From Litorivita pollutaquae (GTDB lineage: Bacteria > Pseudomonadota > Alphaproteobacteria > Rhodobacterales > Rhodobacteraceae), in NCBI RefSeq assembly GCF_003205515.1, contig NZ_KZ826481.1, positions 414,660 through 478,659 on the forward strand: 64,000 bases of DNA, given 5' to 3'. Shown here one piece after another: positions 30,636 to 38,944 of the stretch. The position numbers were made by a program, and so were the translations under genes. Position 1 is the first letter of the stretch, and every line of letters begins with the position of its first letter. The notes below the pieces were generated by a model. That model did no database searches and was not told where the DNA came from. It saw nothing but the letters and a program-made list of their open reading frames with translations.

Positions 30636-30941
30636 GAGGGACCCCTTAGAGATGCTGAGTTTGGCTTTCCCTATATGCTATGGGGCGCGCATCGTGCAAC
30701 CCCGCGTCCGGTCTCGCGCCTGCCTGTGTCCGGCGGGTGCCCGGCGATCTTGCAGGTTTCGACCGTGTTGAGTCGATGTTTCTTGATCGCGGCCGGCGCC
30801 GCGTTCCCCCCGCGTGCGGATGAAATGCGCCGCGTGTCTTTCGCGCGCTACTATGAGGATCTACCCACCCCCGGTCCTGTGACGGCGGCCTTGGCACCGG
30901 CTTTCGGTGTCTTGCACCGAAGGTAACGGCGGTTTGACCGG
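30636..30941. other. Intergenic stretch upstream of yebC
   Basis: This 306 bp lies between yebC and the inhibitor gene, both transcribed leftward. It should hold the yebC promoter and the end of the peptidase cassette. A plus-strand frame from about 30770 to 30926 reads a short hydrophobic then charged peptide (LSRCFLIAAGAAFPPRAD, RRVSFARYYEDLPTPGPV), but start and ribosome site are unconvincing. No other feature is seen. Confidence 0.35.
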
Positions 30942-31277
30942 CTATTGCGGCACCAATTCGATCTCGAAACGGGATTCAGGCGGGGCGCCCTCCTCCCATG
31001 CGCGGGTCAAATCCAAACGTAAATGCAGCGGCGCGCCGCCTTTAAGGCGGAACAAGAAGACCCGCTCTGAAGCGGCCCCGACACCGGCAATCACTCCGGC
31101 GCCGTCCACTGGCGCCGCGTTGCGATCTTCGATCATCTCGGTGCAGCTGTCCGGCGGTAACGTCCACCGATAGCCCGTTGTCGGGTTTTCCGGCAAACGC
31201 AATTCGACCACCCCGCCCGCAGGGACGCGGACAGATCCGCCCGCGTCCCCCATCGAGAGTAAGATATCACCGGACAT
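30942..31277 (-). CDS. Chagasin-family (I42) cysteine-peptidase inhibitor
   Basis: A 111-residue protein with the chagasin/ICP pattern. The loop PENPTTGYRW (about residues 30-39) is the diagnostic NPTTGY loop that enters the papain active site. A G-rich loop (GVGAASE, about 66-72) and LTRAWEEG (about 90-97, the RPW-type loop) follow in the expected order. Chagasins bind and block C1 (papain) peptidases. Unlike most bacterial ICPs, no signal peptide is present, so it should be cytosolic. GAGAAAGG precedes the ATG. It is the third gene after a papain-like peptidase on the same strand, which strongly suggests a cognate pair. Confidence 0.8.
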   Translation of the reverse strand: MSGDILLSMGDAGGSVRVPAGGVVELRLPENPTTGYRWTLPPDSCTEMIEDRNAAPVDGAGVIAGVGAASERVFLFRLKGGAPLHLRLDLTRAWEEGAPPESRFEIELVPQ

Positions 31278-31329
31278 GGTGTGCCTTTCTCTGTTTCACA
31301 ATCCGCACCGGATCGTATCCGGCACACCC

Positions 31330-31749
31330 CTACCAGACATAGATCTCGGTGATCTCGTTGCTGGTGCTGATCTTCAGATTGACGGTAGAGTTCATCTGCT
31401 CGGCATGGGCGGCCATCATCACCATCGACAAAAACGCGCTGTCGTTTGCGTTGGTCAACCGGCGCCAACCCAACCCCTGCACCGAGGCAAAAGCGTTGCG
31501 ATTGGACGAGTTGCACCATGTTGCGGTGATCTTTTTGCCATTGTGCCATGCGGTCACCCCATCGGCACCCGCCGCTTCGGCGGTCTCATCCCCCGGAGGG
31601 GTCATGGCAGGCGCCATCGCGCCTTCGAGTTTGGCCTCGGAGATCATCGACCCGATATCAAGGCTGGGTGCGCCGCTACCGCCTCCGGTCTGCGCGCGCA
31701 GGGTTTCAGCAGTGTCGCTCGGGGCGGCTTTATCTTTTACATTAGGCAT
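31330..31749 (-). CDS. Standalone copy of the peptidase C-terminal module
   Basis: A 139-residue protein of unknown function. Residues 1-63 are low-complexity and probably disordered (Ala, Gly, Pro, Thr-rich). Residues 64-139 align with the C-terminus of the neighbouring papain-like peptidase: both share a Trp/Asn start, NRNA(F/Y), GLGW(K/R)RLT, and end EIYV plus one hydrophobic residue. There is no signal peptide or membrane helix. AAGGAA precedes the ATG. It lies 77 bp after the peptidase and 52 bp before the inhibitor, so one transcript is likely. It may be a decoy, partner or co-substrate carrying the same recognition module. Confidence 0.75.
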   Translation of the reverse strand: MPNVKDKAAPSDTAETLRAQTGGGSGAPSLDIGSMISEAKLEGAMAPAMTPPGDETAEAAGADGVTAWHNGKKITATWCNSSNRNAFASVQGLGWRRLTNANDSAFLSMVMMAAHAEQMNSTVNLKISTSNEITEIYVW

Positions 31750-31826
31750 TTGAATATTCCTTGTTCAACAATTGAGTTTGATGCGGCGCGCCACGTATCG
31801 GGCGCGCCCGCGATAAATTTTCCAGC

Positions 31827-32942
31827 TCAGATCACATAAATCTCTTTGACCTGCGCCCCGTCGATGAGTGCGCGCACCGTGCGATTGCCGCCTTTGGCAC
31901 CGATCAGATCGGCCAACATCGCATGCTGCTGCACCGCGCTGCTGGTGGTCAGGCGTTTCCACCCGAGACCGGTAAAATGCACATAGGCATTGCGGTCTGC
32001 CTCATTGGTCCACAGACCGTTAACCTTCAGATTGTTGTTCCAGGTTTTGACCGTTACCCCATTGGTACCATATGGGCCAAGCCATGTTTCGATCTGCGCC
32101 TGACCATAGGCGATTTTGAAATATCCGCCCTCGCCCCAATTGGTGCCCCAACTGTTCTTGCAAATCCAGCAGCCAAGCGCATCATCATAGCCGATGATTT
32201 CAACGCAATGCCCACCGGCCGCATCACCCGACACATGCCGGTAGACGCCGGACCGGTAGGAAAAGAAGTCCTGATACACGATGAAACAGCCGGTGACAGA
32301 GCCGCGCGTGGCGATCCATTCCTTGATCTTGGTGCGGTTGGTCAATTTGGTTTTGCCCAAGGATTTGGCGACATTGGCCTCCCATCCCGACGGCACGGCG
32401 CAGGCTTGCTGGGATCCGGTATAGGGATAGACGCTTTCGAGCGTGACGCCTTTTGTCTTGCATTTATCAAGCGCTTGATCGGGGAACCAACCATTGGCAC
32501 AGGTGCGCCCCTCTTCGCCGCCGTGGCAGTAGAACAGATGCGCCTCGGATAGGTCGAGGTTGTAGCTGTCCGAGGCGATCGAGCGACGATAGGTCGTCTC
32601 CATCACCGACACCACGCCATGCGCCACGCAAGAGCCGCAGCCGCCTTGGTTTTTCGGCGGGGTGGTGTAATTTTTGCCGCCCACATCGCGATGATCGAAT
32701 TTGCTCGGCAATCCGGCGGCGGTTTCCGAGGCGATGATATCGGCCGTCACCATCGGCGCGGATTTGTCTGCGGCGACCGCTTGTTCAAAACTCATGGCGC
32801 CGGCGGGGGGGATCACGCCGAGGCGCATGCGCCGCTCGTCCTCAGTCAAAAGCGCCATTTCGGTGGATTCATCCATCTCCCATGGCGCACCGGACGCTTT
32901 GAGCTCCTTGGCGAGGGCCTTTAGGTTAAGTGCTTCAGTCAT
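31827..32942 (-). CDS. Papain-family (C1) cysteine peptidase with a C-terminal unknown module
   Basis: A 371-residue peptidase. Residues 1-80 look like a propeptide-type region (LTEDERRMRLGVIPP). The C1 domain spans about 80-295: NQGGCGSCVAHG supplies the oxyanion Gln 99 and nucleophile Cys 105, GGHCVEIIGYDD gives His 245, and CKNSWGTNWGEGGYF gives Asn 263. The usual CW after the catalytic cysteine is CV here. Residues 297-371 form a module repeated in the next gene. No signal peptide or TAT motif is visible, unusual for bacterial papains. AGGAGA lies 7 nt from the ATG. It is followed by the module-only protein and a chagasin-like inhibitor, forming a three-gene cassette. Confidence 0.88.
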   Translation of the reverse strand: MTEALNLKALAKELKASGAPWEMDESTEMALLTEDERRMRLGVIPPAGAMSFEQAVAADKSAPMVTADIIASETAAGLPSKFDHRDVGGKNYTTPPKNQGGCGSCVAHGVVSVMETTYRRSIASDSYNLDLSEAHLFYCHGGEEGRTCANGWFPDQALDKCKTKGVTLESVYPYTGSQQACAVPSGWEANVAKSLGKTKLTNRTKIKEWIATRGSVTGCFIVYQDFFSYRSGVYRHVSGDAAGGHCVEIIGYDDALGCWICKNSWGTNWGEGGYFKIAYGQAQIETWLGPYGTNGVTVKTWNNNLKVNGLWTNEADRNAYVHFTGLGWKRLTTSSAVQQHAMLADLIGAKGGNRTVRALIDGAQVKEIYVI

Positions 32943-33529
32943 TGGAAATCTCCTGTTCGGTTAAATGCATTGATCGGCCGGGCCCGCAGGCCGCCCAAGA
33001 CGGCAGCGCACGCACCTCTCCCGCTCCGGTCTGCGCGTCACAGTCCGGTTCAAAAGTGATTGCGCCATGATCGCAGGGCATGCGCCCCCCGATACCGGAT
33101 GCAATCAAAAGTCGGGTCTTGGTCGTTTCATCGTCAAAGTGGTGGATGACCTTTCGGGCGCAAATGGCCCCCGCAAGATCATCGGATCAAAATAGTGCCT
33201 TCAAAATGCGGTTCGTTTTCAAAATCTCCCCGCCGCTGTCCGATTTCATCGGGTTTGGCGAAGATGACTTAAGGGTAACATGAATGCCAAATCCCGCCAA
33301 CACAGGTAATTTCCTTGCAGCACAACAACTTGCCACAGGGTTAACAAAATTGCGGCAAGAATCGGCTCGAATCACCTGTAAAATAAGGAAAAACTGGGTT
33401 TCACAGGGCTGACAGGCCGGCTTCACAGGCGCCTCACAGTCCCCTCACAGAGCGTTCACACCCGGCCAATTTCCGGCTATGCTGCATTGCGCATTTGCCG
33501 CGCGCAGAGGGCCAAGCTATGTCTGCTCT
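32943..33529. other. Divergent control region between the peptidase cassette and an SLC13 transporter
   Basis: The 587 bp contain no convincing gene. The left half (32943-33200) is GC-rich and shows nothing recognisable. The right half becomes AT-richer (33280-33400) and ends with the phased TCACAG repeats (33401-33461) close to the SLC13 start. Both divergent promoters should lie here. Confidence 0.5.
33401..33461. repeat. Phased TCACAG direct repeats (11-bp spacing)
   Basis: TCACAG occurs at 33401, 33423, 33434 and 33445, and TCACAC at 33456, i.e. spacings of 22, 11, 11 and 11 bp. A related TGACAG at 33410 is two bases out of phase. Read on the other strand the unit is CTGTGA. Eleven-bp-phased direct repeats are typical of arrays bound by OmpR/PhoB-type response regulators (the Pho box unit is CTGTCAT). 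The array ends 69 bp before the ATG of the SLC13 transporter. Confidence 0.6.
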
Positions 33530-35302
33530 ATGACATATGAACAAATCACGCTTTTTGCGCTCTTCGCTGCTGTTTTCGCCCTGCTGCTCTGGGGGCGCTA
33601 CCGCTATGACATTGTGGCCTTTACCGCGCTGATGGCGGGTGTTGTGCTTGGCGTGGTGCCCAAAGAAGACGCCTTCAGCGGCTTTGGCCATCCGGCGACC
33701 TTGATTGTGGCGCTGGTTTTGGTGGTGTCCGCCGGTTTGGTCCGGTCGGGCGCAGTGTTCCTGATCACCCGCACCCTTGTCGATAGCTCGCGCAGCCTTG
33801 GCGGGCATATCACCTTGATGGGTGGGATCGGTGCGGTCTTGTCCGCCTTTATGAACAATGTCGCGGCCTTGGCCCTTTTGATGCCTGTCGATATTCAGAC
33901 CGCGCGCAAAGCGGGGCGCGCGCCGGCGCTGTCTTTGATGCCGCTCAGCTTTGCAACGATCCTTGGCGGCATGGCCACCTTGATCGGCACGCCGCCCAAT
34001 ATCATTATTGCCGCCTTCCGCGAAGAAGCCATGGGCGAGCCGTATGGTATGTTCGATTTTGCCCCCGTCGGCGGGATCACCGCGATTGCCGGGCTGATTT
34101 TTGTTGCGTTGATCGGCTGGCGGTTGATCCCGCGCCGTGATGACGCCGGATTGGCCGCCAAGGATTTCTCGCCCTATGTGGCCGAACTGAGCGTGCCCGA
34201 AGACAGCAAATTGATCGGCAAACGCCTGTCCGAACTGGACGCGGATGCCGAGAAAGCCGATGTCGCCGTGATCGGCGTGATCCGCGATGGCAAACGCCGC
34301 TATGGCCCGGCGCGCAGCACCCTTTTGCGTGCCGGTGACGCGTTGGTGATCGAGGCCAGCCCCAATGCTTTGGACGAATTCCGCGCGGCGGCCGGCCTCG
34401 CCTTTTCCGATCAGACCCGCGAAGATCTGGTCCGTGCCGAGGGCGAGGGATTGGATTTGATCGAAGTGGTCGTGCAACCGGATGCGCGCATCGAAGGGCG
34501 CACCGCCCAAGGTATCGGTCTTGCGTGGCGCCGCCGCGCGGTGCTTTTGGGTATTGCCCGCCAAGGCCGGCGGATCAGCAGCCAAGTGCGCAAAACCGAA
34601 GTGCGCGCCGGTGATATCCTGCTTATTCTCGTACCCAAAGGTCACGCTGCCGAGATCAGCGATTGGCTTGGCTGTCTGGCTCTGGCTGAACGCGGATTGA
34701 CCGTCACCGATGACAGCAAAACATGGCTGGCCATTGGGCTTTTTGCCGGGGCGGTTGCGGCGGCAAGCTTTGGCTTGATCTATTTGCCGGTGGCGTTGGG
34801 ATTGGTGGTTGTGGCCTATGTTCTGACCAAAATCGTCCCGATTCAGGAATTATACACGCATATTGAATGGCCTGTGGTCGTATTGCTCGGCTCAATGATC
34901 CCGCTCGGCGCGGCGCTCGAGACCTCCGGTGGCACCGAACTTTTGGCCGGATCGCTGGTCGGGATCACTGCCGGCCTGCCCTCATGGGCAATTTTGACGG
35001 TGCTGATGGTGGTGACAATGACGCTTTCGGATGTGCTCAACAATACCGCCACGACCATCGTCGCCGCCCCCGTCGCGATCCAGATGGCCAGCGCCTTGAA
35101 CGTCTCGGCCGACCCGTTCCTGATGGCGGTGGCGGTGGCGGCGTCTTCAGCCTATCTGACCCCTATCGGGCATAAGAACAACACGCTGATCCTTGGCCCG
35201 GGTGGCTATCAGTTTGGCGACTACTGGCGTATGGGCCTGCCGTTGGAAGTGTTGGTCGTCTGCGTCTCGATCCCGACAATCCTTGTGTTCTGGCCAATGT
35301 AG
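33530..35302 (+). CDS. SLC13/DASS-family transporter with two RCK_C (TrkA-C) domains
   Basis: A 590-residue inner-membrane permease. Two hydrophobic halves (about 1-200 and 400-590) flank a soluble middle with two RCK_C-type domains (about 215-295 and 310-385). Ion-transporter motifs occur in each half: FMNNVAALALLMPV and LSDVLNNTATTIVAAPVA; the C-terminus has LGPGGYQFGDYWRMGLPLE. Such proteins carry sulfate, dicarboxylates or similar anions with Na+. The ATG at 33530 (MTYEQITLF) fits the membrane start, although its ribosome site is weak. TCACAG repeats precede it. A paralogue lies convergent downstream. Confidence 0.88.
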   Translation: MTYEQITLFALFAAVFALLLWGRYRYDIVAFTALMAGVVLGVVPKEDAFSGFGHPATLIVALVLVVSAGLVRSGAVFLITRTLVDSSRSLGGHITLMGGIGAVLSAFMNNVAALALLMPVDIQTARKAGRAPALSLMPLSFATILGGMATLIGTPPNIIIAAFREEAMGEPYGMFDFAPVGGITAIAGLIFVALIGWRLIPRRDDAGLAAKDFSPYVAELSVPEDSKLIGKRLSELDADAEKADVAVIGVIRDGKRRYGPARSTLLRAGDALVIEASPNALDEFRAAAGLAFSDQTREDLVRAEGEGLDLIEVVVQPDARIEGRTAQGIGLAWRRRAVLLGIARQGRRISSQVRKTEVRAGDILLILVPKGHAAEISDWLGCLALAERGLTVTDDSKTWLAIGLFAGAVAAASFGLIYLPVALGLVVVAYVLTKIVPIQELYTHIEWPVVVLLGSMIPLGAALETSGGTELLAGSLVGITAGLPSWAILTVLMVVTMTLSDVLNNTATTIVAAPVAIQMASALNVSADPFLMAVAVAASSAYLTPIGHKNNTLILGPGGYQFGDYWRMGLPLEVLVVCVSIPTILVFWPM

Positions 35303-35551
35303 CGCCGCCGCCGGCCACGCGGGCGAGATTGACACGCCGATCCAGAGCATCAGCGGCGGCGATCCCCATCCTGCGGGGGGACCCTATCCTGTTGGCGGCT
35401 TGTCGCGGCAAATGCGCGGGCGAGCGGCGCAGCATGATAGCAGATGTTCGCGCGGCGGCGCCTCCGCGCGGGTTGGATGGGGCACAGCCCCCCCACATCG
35501 GGCCCGATCACAGCACGGTGCACCATTTGGCGCGGCGCGCTTTGCCAAAGG

Positions 35552-37330
35552 TCACAATGGCCAGATCAGCGGAATGATCGCAGCGGACAAAATCCCGATG
35601 CTCAGGTTCAGCGGAATACCGACCCGCATGAAATCCGTGAACTTGTAACCACCGGGGCCATAGACCAACATATTGGTTTGATAGCCAATGGGGGTGGCGA
35701 AGCTGGCCGAAGCGGCGACCATAACCGCGACCACAAGCGGGCGCGCATCAAACCCCAAAGCATCGGCCAAACCGATGGCGATCGGCGTAAGAACCACGGC
35801 CACGGCATTGTTCGATACCAGTTCGGTAAGCACCGAGGTCAGCAGATAGATCGCCCAGATGATCACCGGTCCCGGCAAGCCGCCCAGCAAAGGCGCGACC
35901 CCTTCGACGATCAAGCTGACCGCACCCGTATGCTCCAAGGCCGCCCCGACGGCCAACATCGAAAAGATCAACGCCAACAAACGCCCGTCAACAAAAGAAA
36001 ACGCTTCGTCGGCATCGATGCAGCGGGTCAGGAGCACCGCCGCCACCGCCAAGACCGTCAGCAGAAAAATCGGCGCGACCCCCATGCCCGCCATCGCAAC
36101 AATCGCCACCAAAGACAGGATCGCAATCGGCGCATGACCGCGCCGGAAGGCCCGTGCCGTGGGCGTGGTCACATCGACCATATCCATTTCCGAAGCAAGG
36201 CGTTTGATATCTTCGGGCGCGCCTTCAAGCAAAAGCGTATCACCCACACGCACCACCAGATCTTCGAGTTGGCGGCCGATGTTCTGGTTCCGGCGGTGCA
36301 CCGCCAAAGGATAGACCCCGAACCGGCGACGCAAGCGCATCGAGCCAAGCGAGCGGCCCACCATTTTGCACCCCGGGGTGATCAGAACCTCGACCGTATG
36401 GGTTTCCACGGCGGACACCTGATCGACGCGGCGCAAACTTTTGTTGCGTTGCAGGCTCAAAAGCTCGGTCATCTGGGTGCGCAAGACAACGCGGTCGCCA
36501 ACTTGCAGCGTCACGTCCTTGAGGCTCCGGCGCAGCGAGTCGTCGCCGCGCACCACATCGATCAATCGCACGCCTTCGCGTTTGAACAATTGCACGCCGC
36601 TGACCTCGCGGCCAACAAGGTTGCTTTCCGGCGGAATCACCGCTTCGGTAAAAAACTTCATCCGGCTGCGGTCAGACAACATCGACGCCATGCTGTCACG
36701 ATCGGGCAAAAGCCGCGGCGCAATAAAGCGCAGATAAATCATCCCCCAGGTGACCAGAACAATCCCCAACGGGGTGACCTCGAAAATCGTAAAGGCCTGC
36801 ATCCCTTGGGCACGGGCAACACCGTCAACAAGCAGGTTGGTCGAGGTCCCGATCAAGGTCAGCGTGCCGCCAAGGATCGCCGCATAACTCAGCGGGATCA
36901 AGAATTTGCTCGCCGATTTGCCAAGGGTGCGCGAGAGCTGCACAAACACCGGGATCATCACCACCACCACCGGCGTGTTGGACACAAACGCCGATGCGAT
37001 GATCACAAAGGCCAATAGCATCGCAATCGCCAGTTTCGGGTTCACCTGCGCTTGTTTGTCGGCAAGGGAGGTAAACGCATCCAGCGCGCCAGTGCGCACC
37101 AAGGCCCCCATCACGATGAACATCGCCGCAATGGTCCAAGGCGCAGGGTTGGAAAGCACGTCCAATGCCGCATCATAAGGCAACAGCCCAAGGCCGAGCA
37201 TCAACGCCGCGCCGGTGATCGCCACCACTTCGGTCGGGTAATATTCCTTGACGAAGAGAATGAACATAATCACCACGACGAGCAGCGTCATAACCGCCTG
37301 ACCCGTTTGGGAAAATTCCAAAAACTGCAT
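35552..37330 (-). CDS. Second SLC13-family transporter with RCK_C domains
   Basis: A 592-residue paralogue of the preceding transporter with the same architecture. Membrane half one holds SNTPVVVVMIPVFVQLS and GTLTLIGTSTNLLVDG. Two RCK_C domains (about 210-300 and 315-385) are in the middle. Half two holds LTELVSNNAVAVVLTPIAIG and ends YGPGGYKFTDFMRVGIPLN. Conserved SN(N/T) motifs suggest a Na+-coupled anion symporter (sulfate, sulfonate or dicarboxylate). It is convergent with its paralogue across a 249-bp gap in which nothing is recognised. No regulator is adjacent. Confidence 0.88.
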   Translation of the reverse strand: MQFLEFSQTGQAVMTLLVVVIMFILFVKEYYPTEVVAITGAALMLGLGLLPYDAALDVLSNPAPWTIAAMFIVMGALVRTGALDAFTSLADKQAQVNPKLAIAMLLAFVIIASAFVSNTPVVVVMIPVFVQLSRTLGKSASKFLIPLSYAAILGGTLTLIGTSTNLLVDGVARAQGMQAFTIFEVTPLGIVLVTWGMIYLRFIAPRLLPDRDSMASMLSDRSRMKFFTEAVIPPESNLVGREVSGVQLFKREGVRLIDVVRGDDSLRRSLKDVTLQVGDRVVLRTQMTELLSLQRNKSLRRVDQVSAVETHTVEVLITPGCKMVGRSLGSMRLRRRFGVYPLAVHRRNQNIGRQLEDLVVRVGDTLLLEGAPEDIKRLASEMDMVDVTTPTARAFRRGHAPIAILSLVAIVAMAGMGVAPIFLLTVLAVAAVLLTRCIDADEAFSFVDGRLLALIFSMLAVGAALEHTGAVSLIVEGVAPLLGGLPGPVIIWAIYLLTSVLTELVSNNAVAVVLTPIAIGLADALGFDARPLVVAVMVAASASFATPIGYQTNMLVYGPGGYKFTDFMRVGIPLNLSIGILSAAIIPLIWPL

Positions 37331-37663
37331 GAATGCAAATGCCCTTTTATCGCCTGCGCGCTACTGTGCCATTATCAGGCGGGCAGGAGCAAGAGAATGT
37401 CGCACGGCGCGCAAGAATGGCCCGGATTGCGCCCAGATATTCCAATCTGTGCAAGCACATGAGGCGCGCCACTAAAGGGAGAGCATGCGGACAAAGCGCC
37501 AGATCGCTGCAAGCATACCAATGGCCGCGATGCGGGTGCCCTCGACAAACGGTCATCTTGGGGCGCTTGCGGAGATACGTGCTTGCCAACCCGCCATTGA
37601 TGCCGCCTATTTTTTAAAAACAACGCCCTGTTCCAGGGAACCGGTTCAGGTTAAATCATCATC
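37331..37663. other. Divergent intergenic region (SLC13 / bioR)
   Basis: This 333-bp gap has no credible ORF. It should hold the transporter promoter and the bioR promoter. The only pattern noted is a short imperfect inverted repeat around TTCCAGGGAA (37631-37640). The bioR ATG itself has no good Shine-Dalgarno. Confidence 0.35.
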
Positions 37664-38266
37664 ATGTCTGATTTATCTATAAAACCCGCAGCCATTGCCG
37701 ACATCCTCGCAGAAGAAATCATCAGGGGTGACATCGCCCAGGGGGCTCGACTTGCGCAGGATCACATCGCCGCGCGTTTCAAGTGCAGCCACGTCCCGGC
37801 CCGAGAGGCCCTTCAACGCCTTGTGCAGATGGAACTCGCCACCTTCATTCCCAAGCGCGGCGTCCGAGCGTTTTCTTTGACGGACGCAGATCAGGACGAC
37901 ATTCTGGAAATGAGGCTTGCCTTGGAGCCATTGGCATTGGCGAAAGCGGTTGCCAACGTTACGCCTGCGGCCCTGCAGGAGATGGAGCGTTTTCGGCTTG
38001 CTTGCGATCACGCCAAGGATCCGATTTCTTGGGAAAAAGCCAACCGGCAGTTTCACTTGGAAATCCTGAAGCCCTGCGCACGGCCCCTTCTGCTGGGACG
38101 CATCGAACAACTTCAGCGGCTTTCTGCACAGAGGTTTCACGCCAGATGGCGCACAACATGGCAGAGCACCTCGGACAAGGATCACGTGGCGATCCTTCAG
38201 GCTATGGAGCGGCGCGAAGAAAAAACCGCGTCAGCGATCTTACGGCGACACCTCTCGCGCGGTTGA
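37664..38266 (+). CDS. bioR: GntR-family regulator, probable biotin regulator BioR
   Basis: A 200-residue GntR/FCD protein. The N-terminal winged helix (about 8-75) shows AEEIIRGDIAQGARL, IAARF, VPAREALQRLV and GVRAF; the C-terminal helical FCD-like domain (about 80-195) has RLALEPLALAKAV. Assignment as BioR rests on the adjacent bioY and on TTATCTATAA-type boxes (BioR consensus TTATMKATAA in Alphaproteobacteria) in both promoters. One box lies at codons 4-7 of this frame, pointing to autoregulation or to a start further downstream. The N-terminus is therefore uncertain. Confidence 0.8.
   Translation: MSDLSIKPAAIADILAEEIIRGDIAQGARLAQDHIAARFKCSHVPAREALQRLVQMELATFIPKRGVRAFSLTDADQDDILEMRLALEPLALAKAVANVTPAALQEMERFRLACDHAKDPISWEKANRQFHLEILKPCARPLLLGRIEQLQRLSAQRFHARWRTTWQSTSDKDHVAILQAMERREEKTASAILRRHLSRG
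37673..37682. promoter_or_regulatory. BioR box at the bioR start
   Basis: TTATCTATAA is a perfect match to the BioR consensus TTATMKATAA. It overlaps the first codons of the assigned bioR frame (ATG at 37664), so binding could block initiation of transcription or early elongation. Confidence 0.7.
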
Positions 38267-38285
38267 TTTTAGCGACACTTGCAAA

Positions 38286-38336
38286 CTATCTATAATTAAA
38301 ATATCTCTCGATTCTCGCATGATGTTTAATAGATAC
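38286..38336. promoter_or_regulatory. Two BioR-like boxes in the bioR-bioY gap
   Basis: CTATCTATAA (38286-38295) and TAATAGATAC (38327-38336, complement GTATCTATTA) each share the TATCTAT core of the BioR box with one or two mismatches. They are centred 41 bp apart (nearly four helical turns) in an AT-rich stretch 18-68 bp before the bioY ATG, where they would overlap the promoter. Confidence 0.6.
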
Positions 38337-38353
38337 TTTAAGGAAGCGCCTAA

Positions 38354-38944
38354 ATGACCTCATCTACACCTGCAGCTGCCTACACCACTCACAAAGCATT
38401 CGATGTGCAGAACTTTACACTGCCGTGGAAAATCGCTGCCGTGTTTTTCGGCACCCTTTTCCTCGCAGTGTCGTCCTACATCGAAGTTCCGATGATTCCG
38501 GTTCCGATCACCATGCAAACCTATGCGGTCATGCTTGTCGGTGCCTTATACGGATGGCGTTTGGGCGGGGTCACAATTGTGGCTTGGCTGATGGAGGGTG
38601 CCCTTGGATTGCCGGTTCTGGCCGGTGGCGCGTCCGGACCTCAACATTTCATGGGCGCAACCGGCGGCTATCTCTTTGCCTTCCCGGTCGCGGGCATGGC
38701 TGTCGGATGGTTAACCGCACGCGGTTGGAACGGTCAGCGCGTTTGGTTTTCGTTTCTGGCGATGCTCATTGGCAACGCAATCTGCCTGACCTTGGGGGCC
38801 ACATGGCTTGCAATGCTGATCGGCGCAGAACGGGCGATTATGGCTGGCGTGGTTCCCTTTATCATCGGTGCGGTCCTAAAGTCCGGTCTCGGCGCGATGA
38901 CGCTTAAGCTGCTGACACGTGACGCCCGACATACCGCCGAATGA
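38354..38944 (+). CDS. bioY: Biotin transporter BioY
   Basis: A 196-residue S-component membrane protein that binds and imports biotin, alone or with an ECF module. About six hydrophobic segments are seen. The BioY signature is in VPMIPVPITMQTYAVMLVGALYGWRLG and GGASGPQHFMGATGGYLFAFP (read as two separate motifs). AAGGA lies 9 nt before the ATG. No bioM/bioN genes are adjacent. Control by BioR is inferred from the boxes upstream. Imported biotin would serve PccA and other carboxylases. Confidence 0.92.
   Translation: MTSSTPAAAYTTHKAFDVQNFTLPWKIAAVFFGTLFLAVSSYIEVPMIPVPITMQTYAVMLVGALYGWRLGGVTIVAWLMEGALGLPVLAGGASGPQHFMGATGGYLFAFPVAGMAVGWLTARGWNGQRVWFSFLAMLIGNAICLTLGATWLAMLIGAERAIMAGVVPFIIGAVLKSGLGAMTLKLLTRDARHTAE

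Noticed and set aside
30770-30926. A short secreted-peptide-like frame on the plus strand between yebC and the inhibitor gene
   Set aside because: It needs a TTG start with a distant AGG, it ends in a gene-poor gap, and no recognised pattern supports it. Kept only as a remark in the gap entry.
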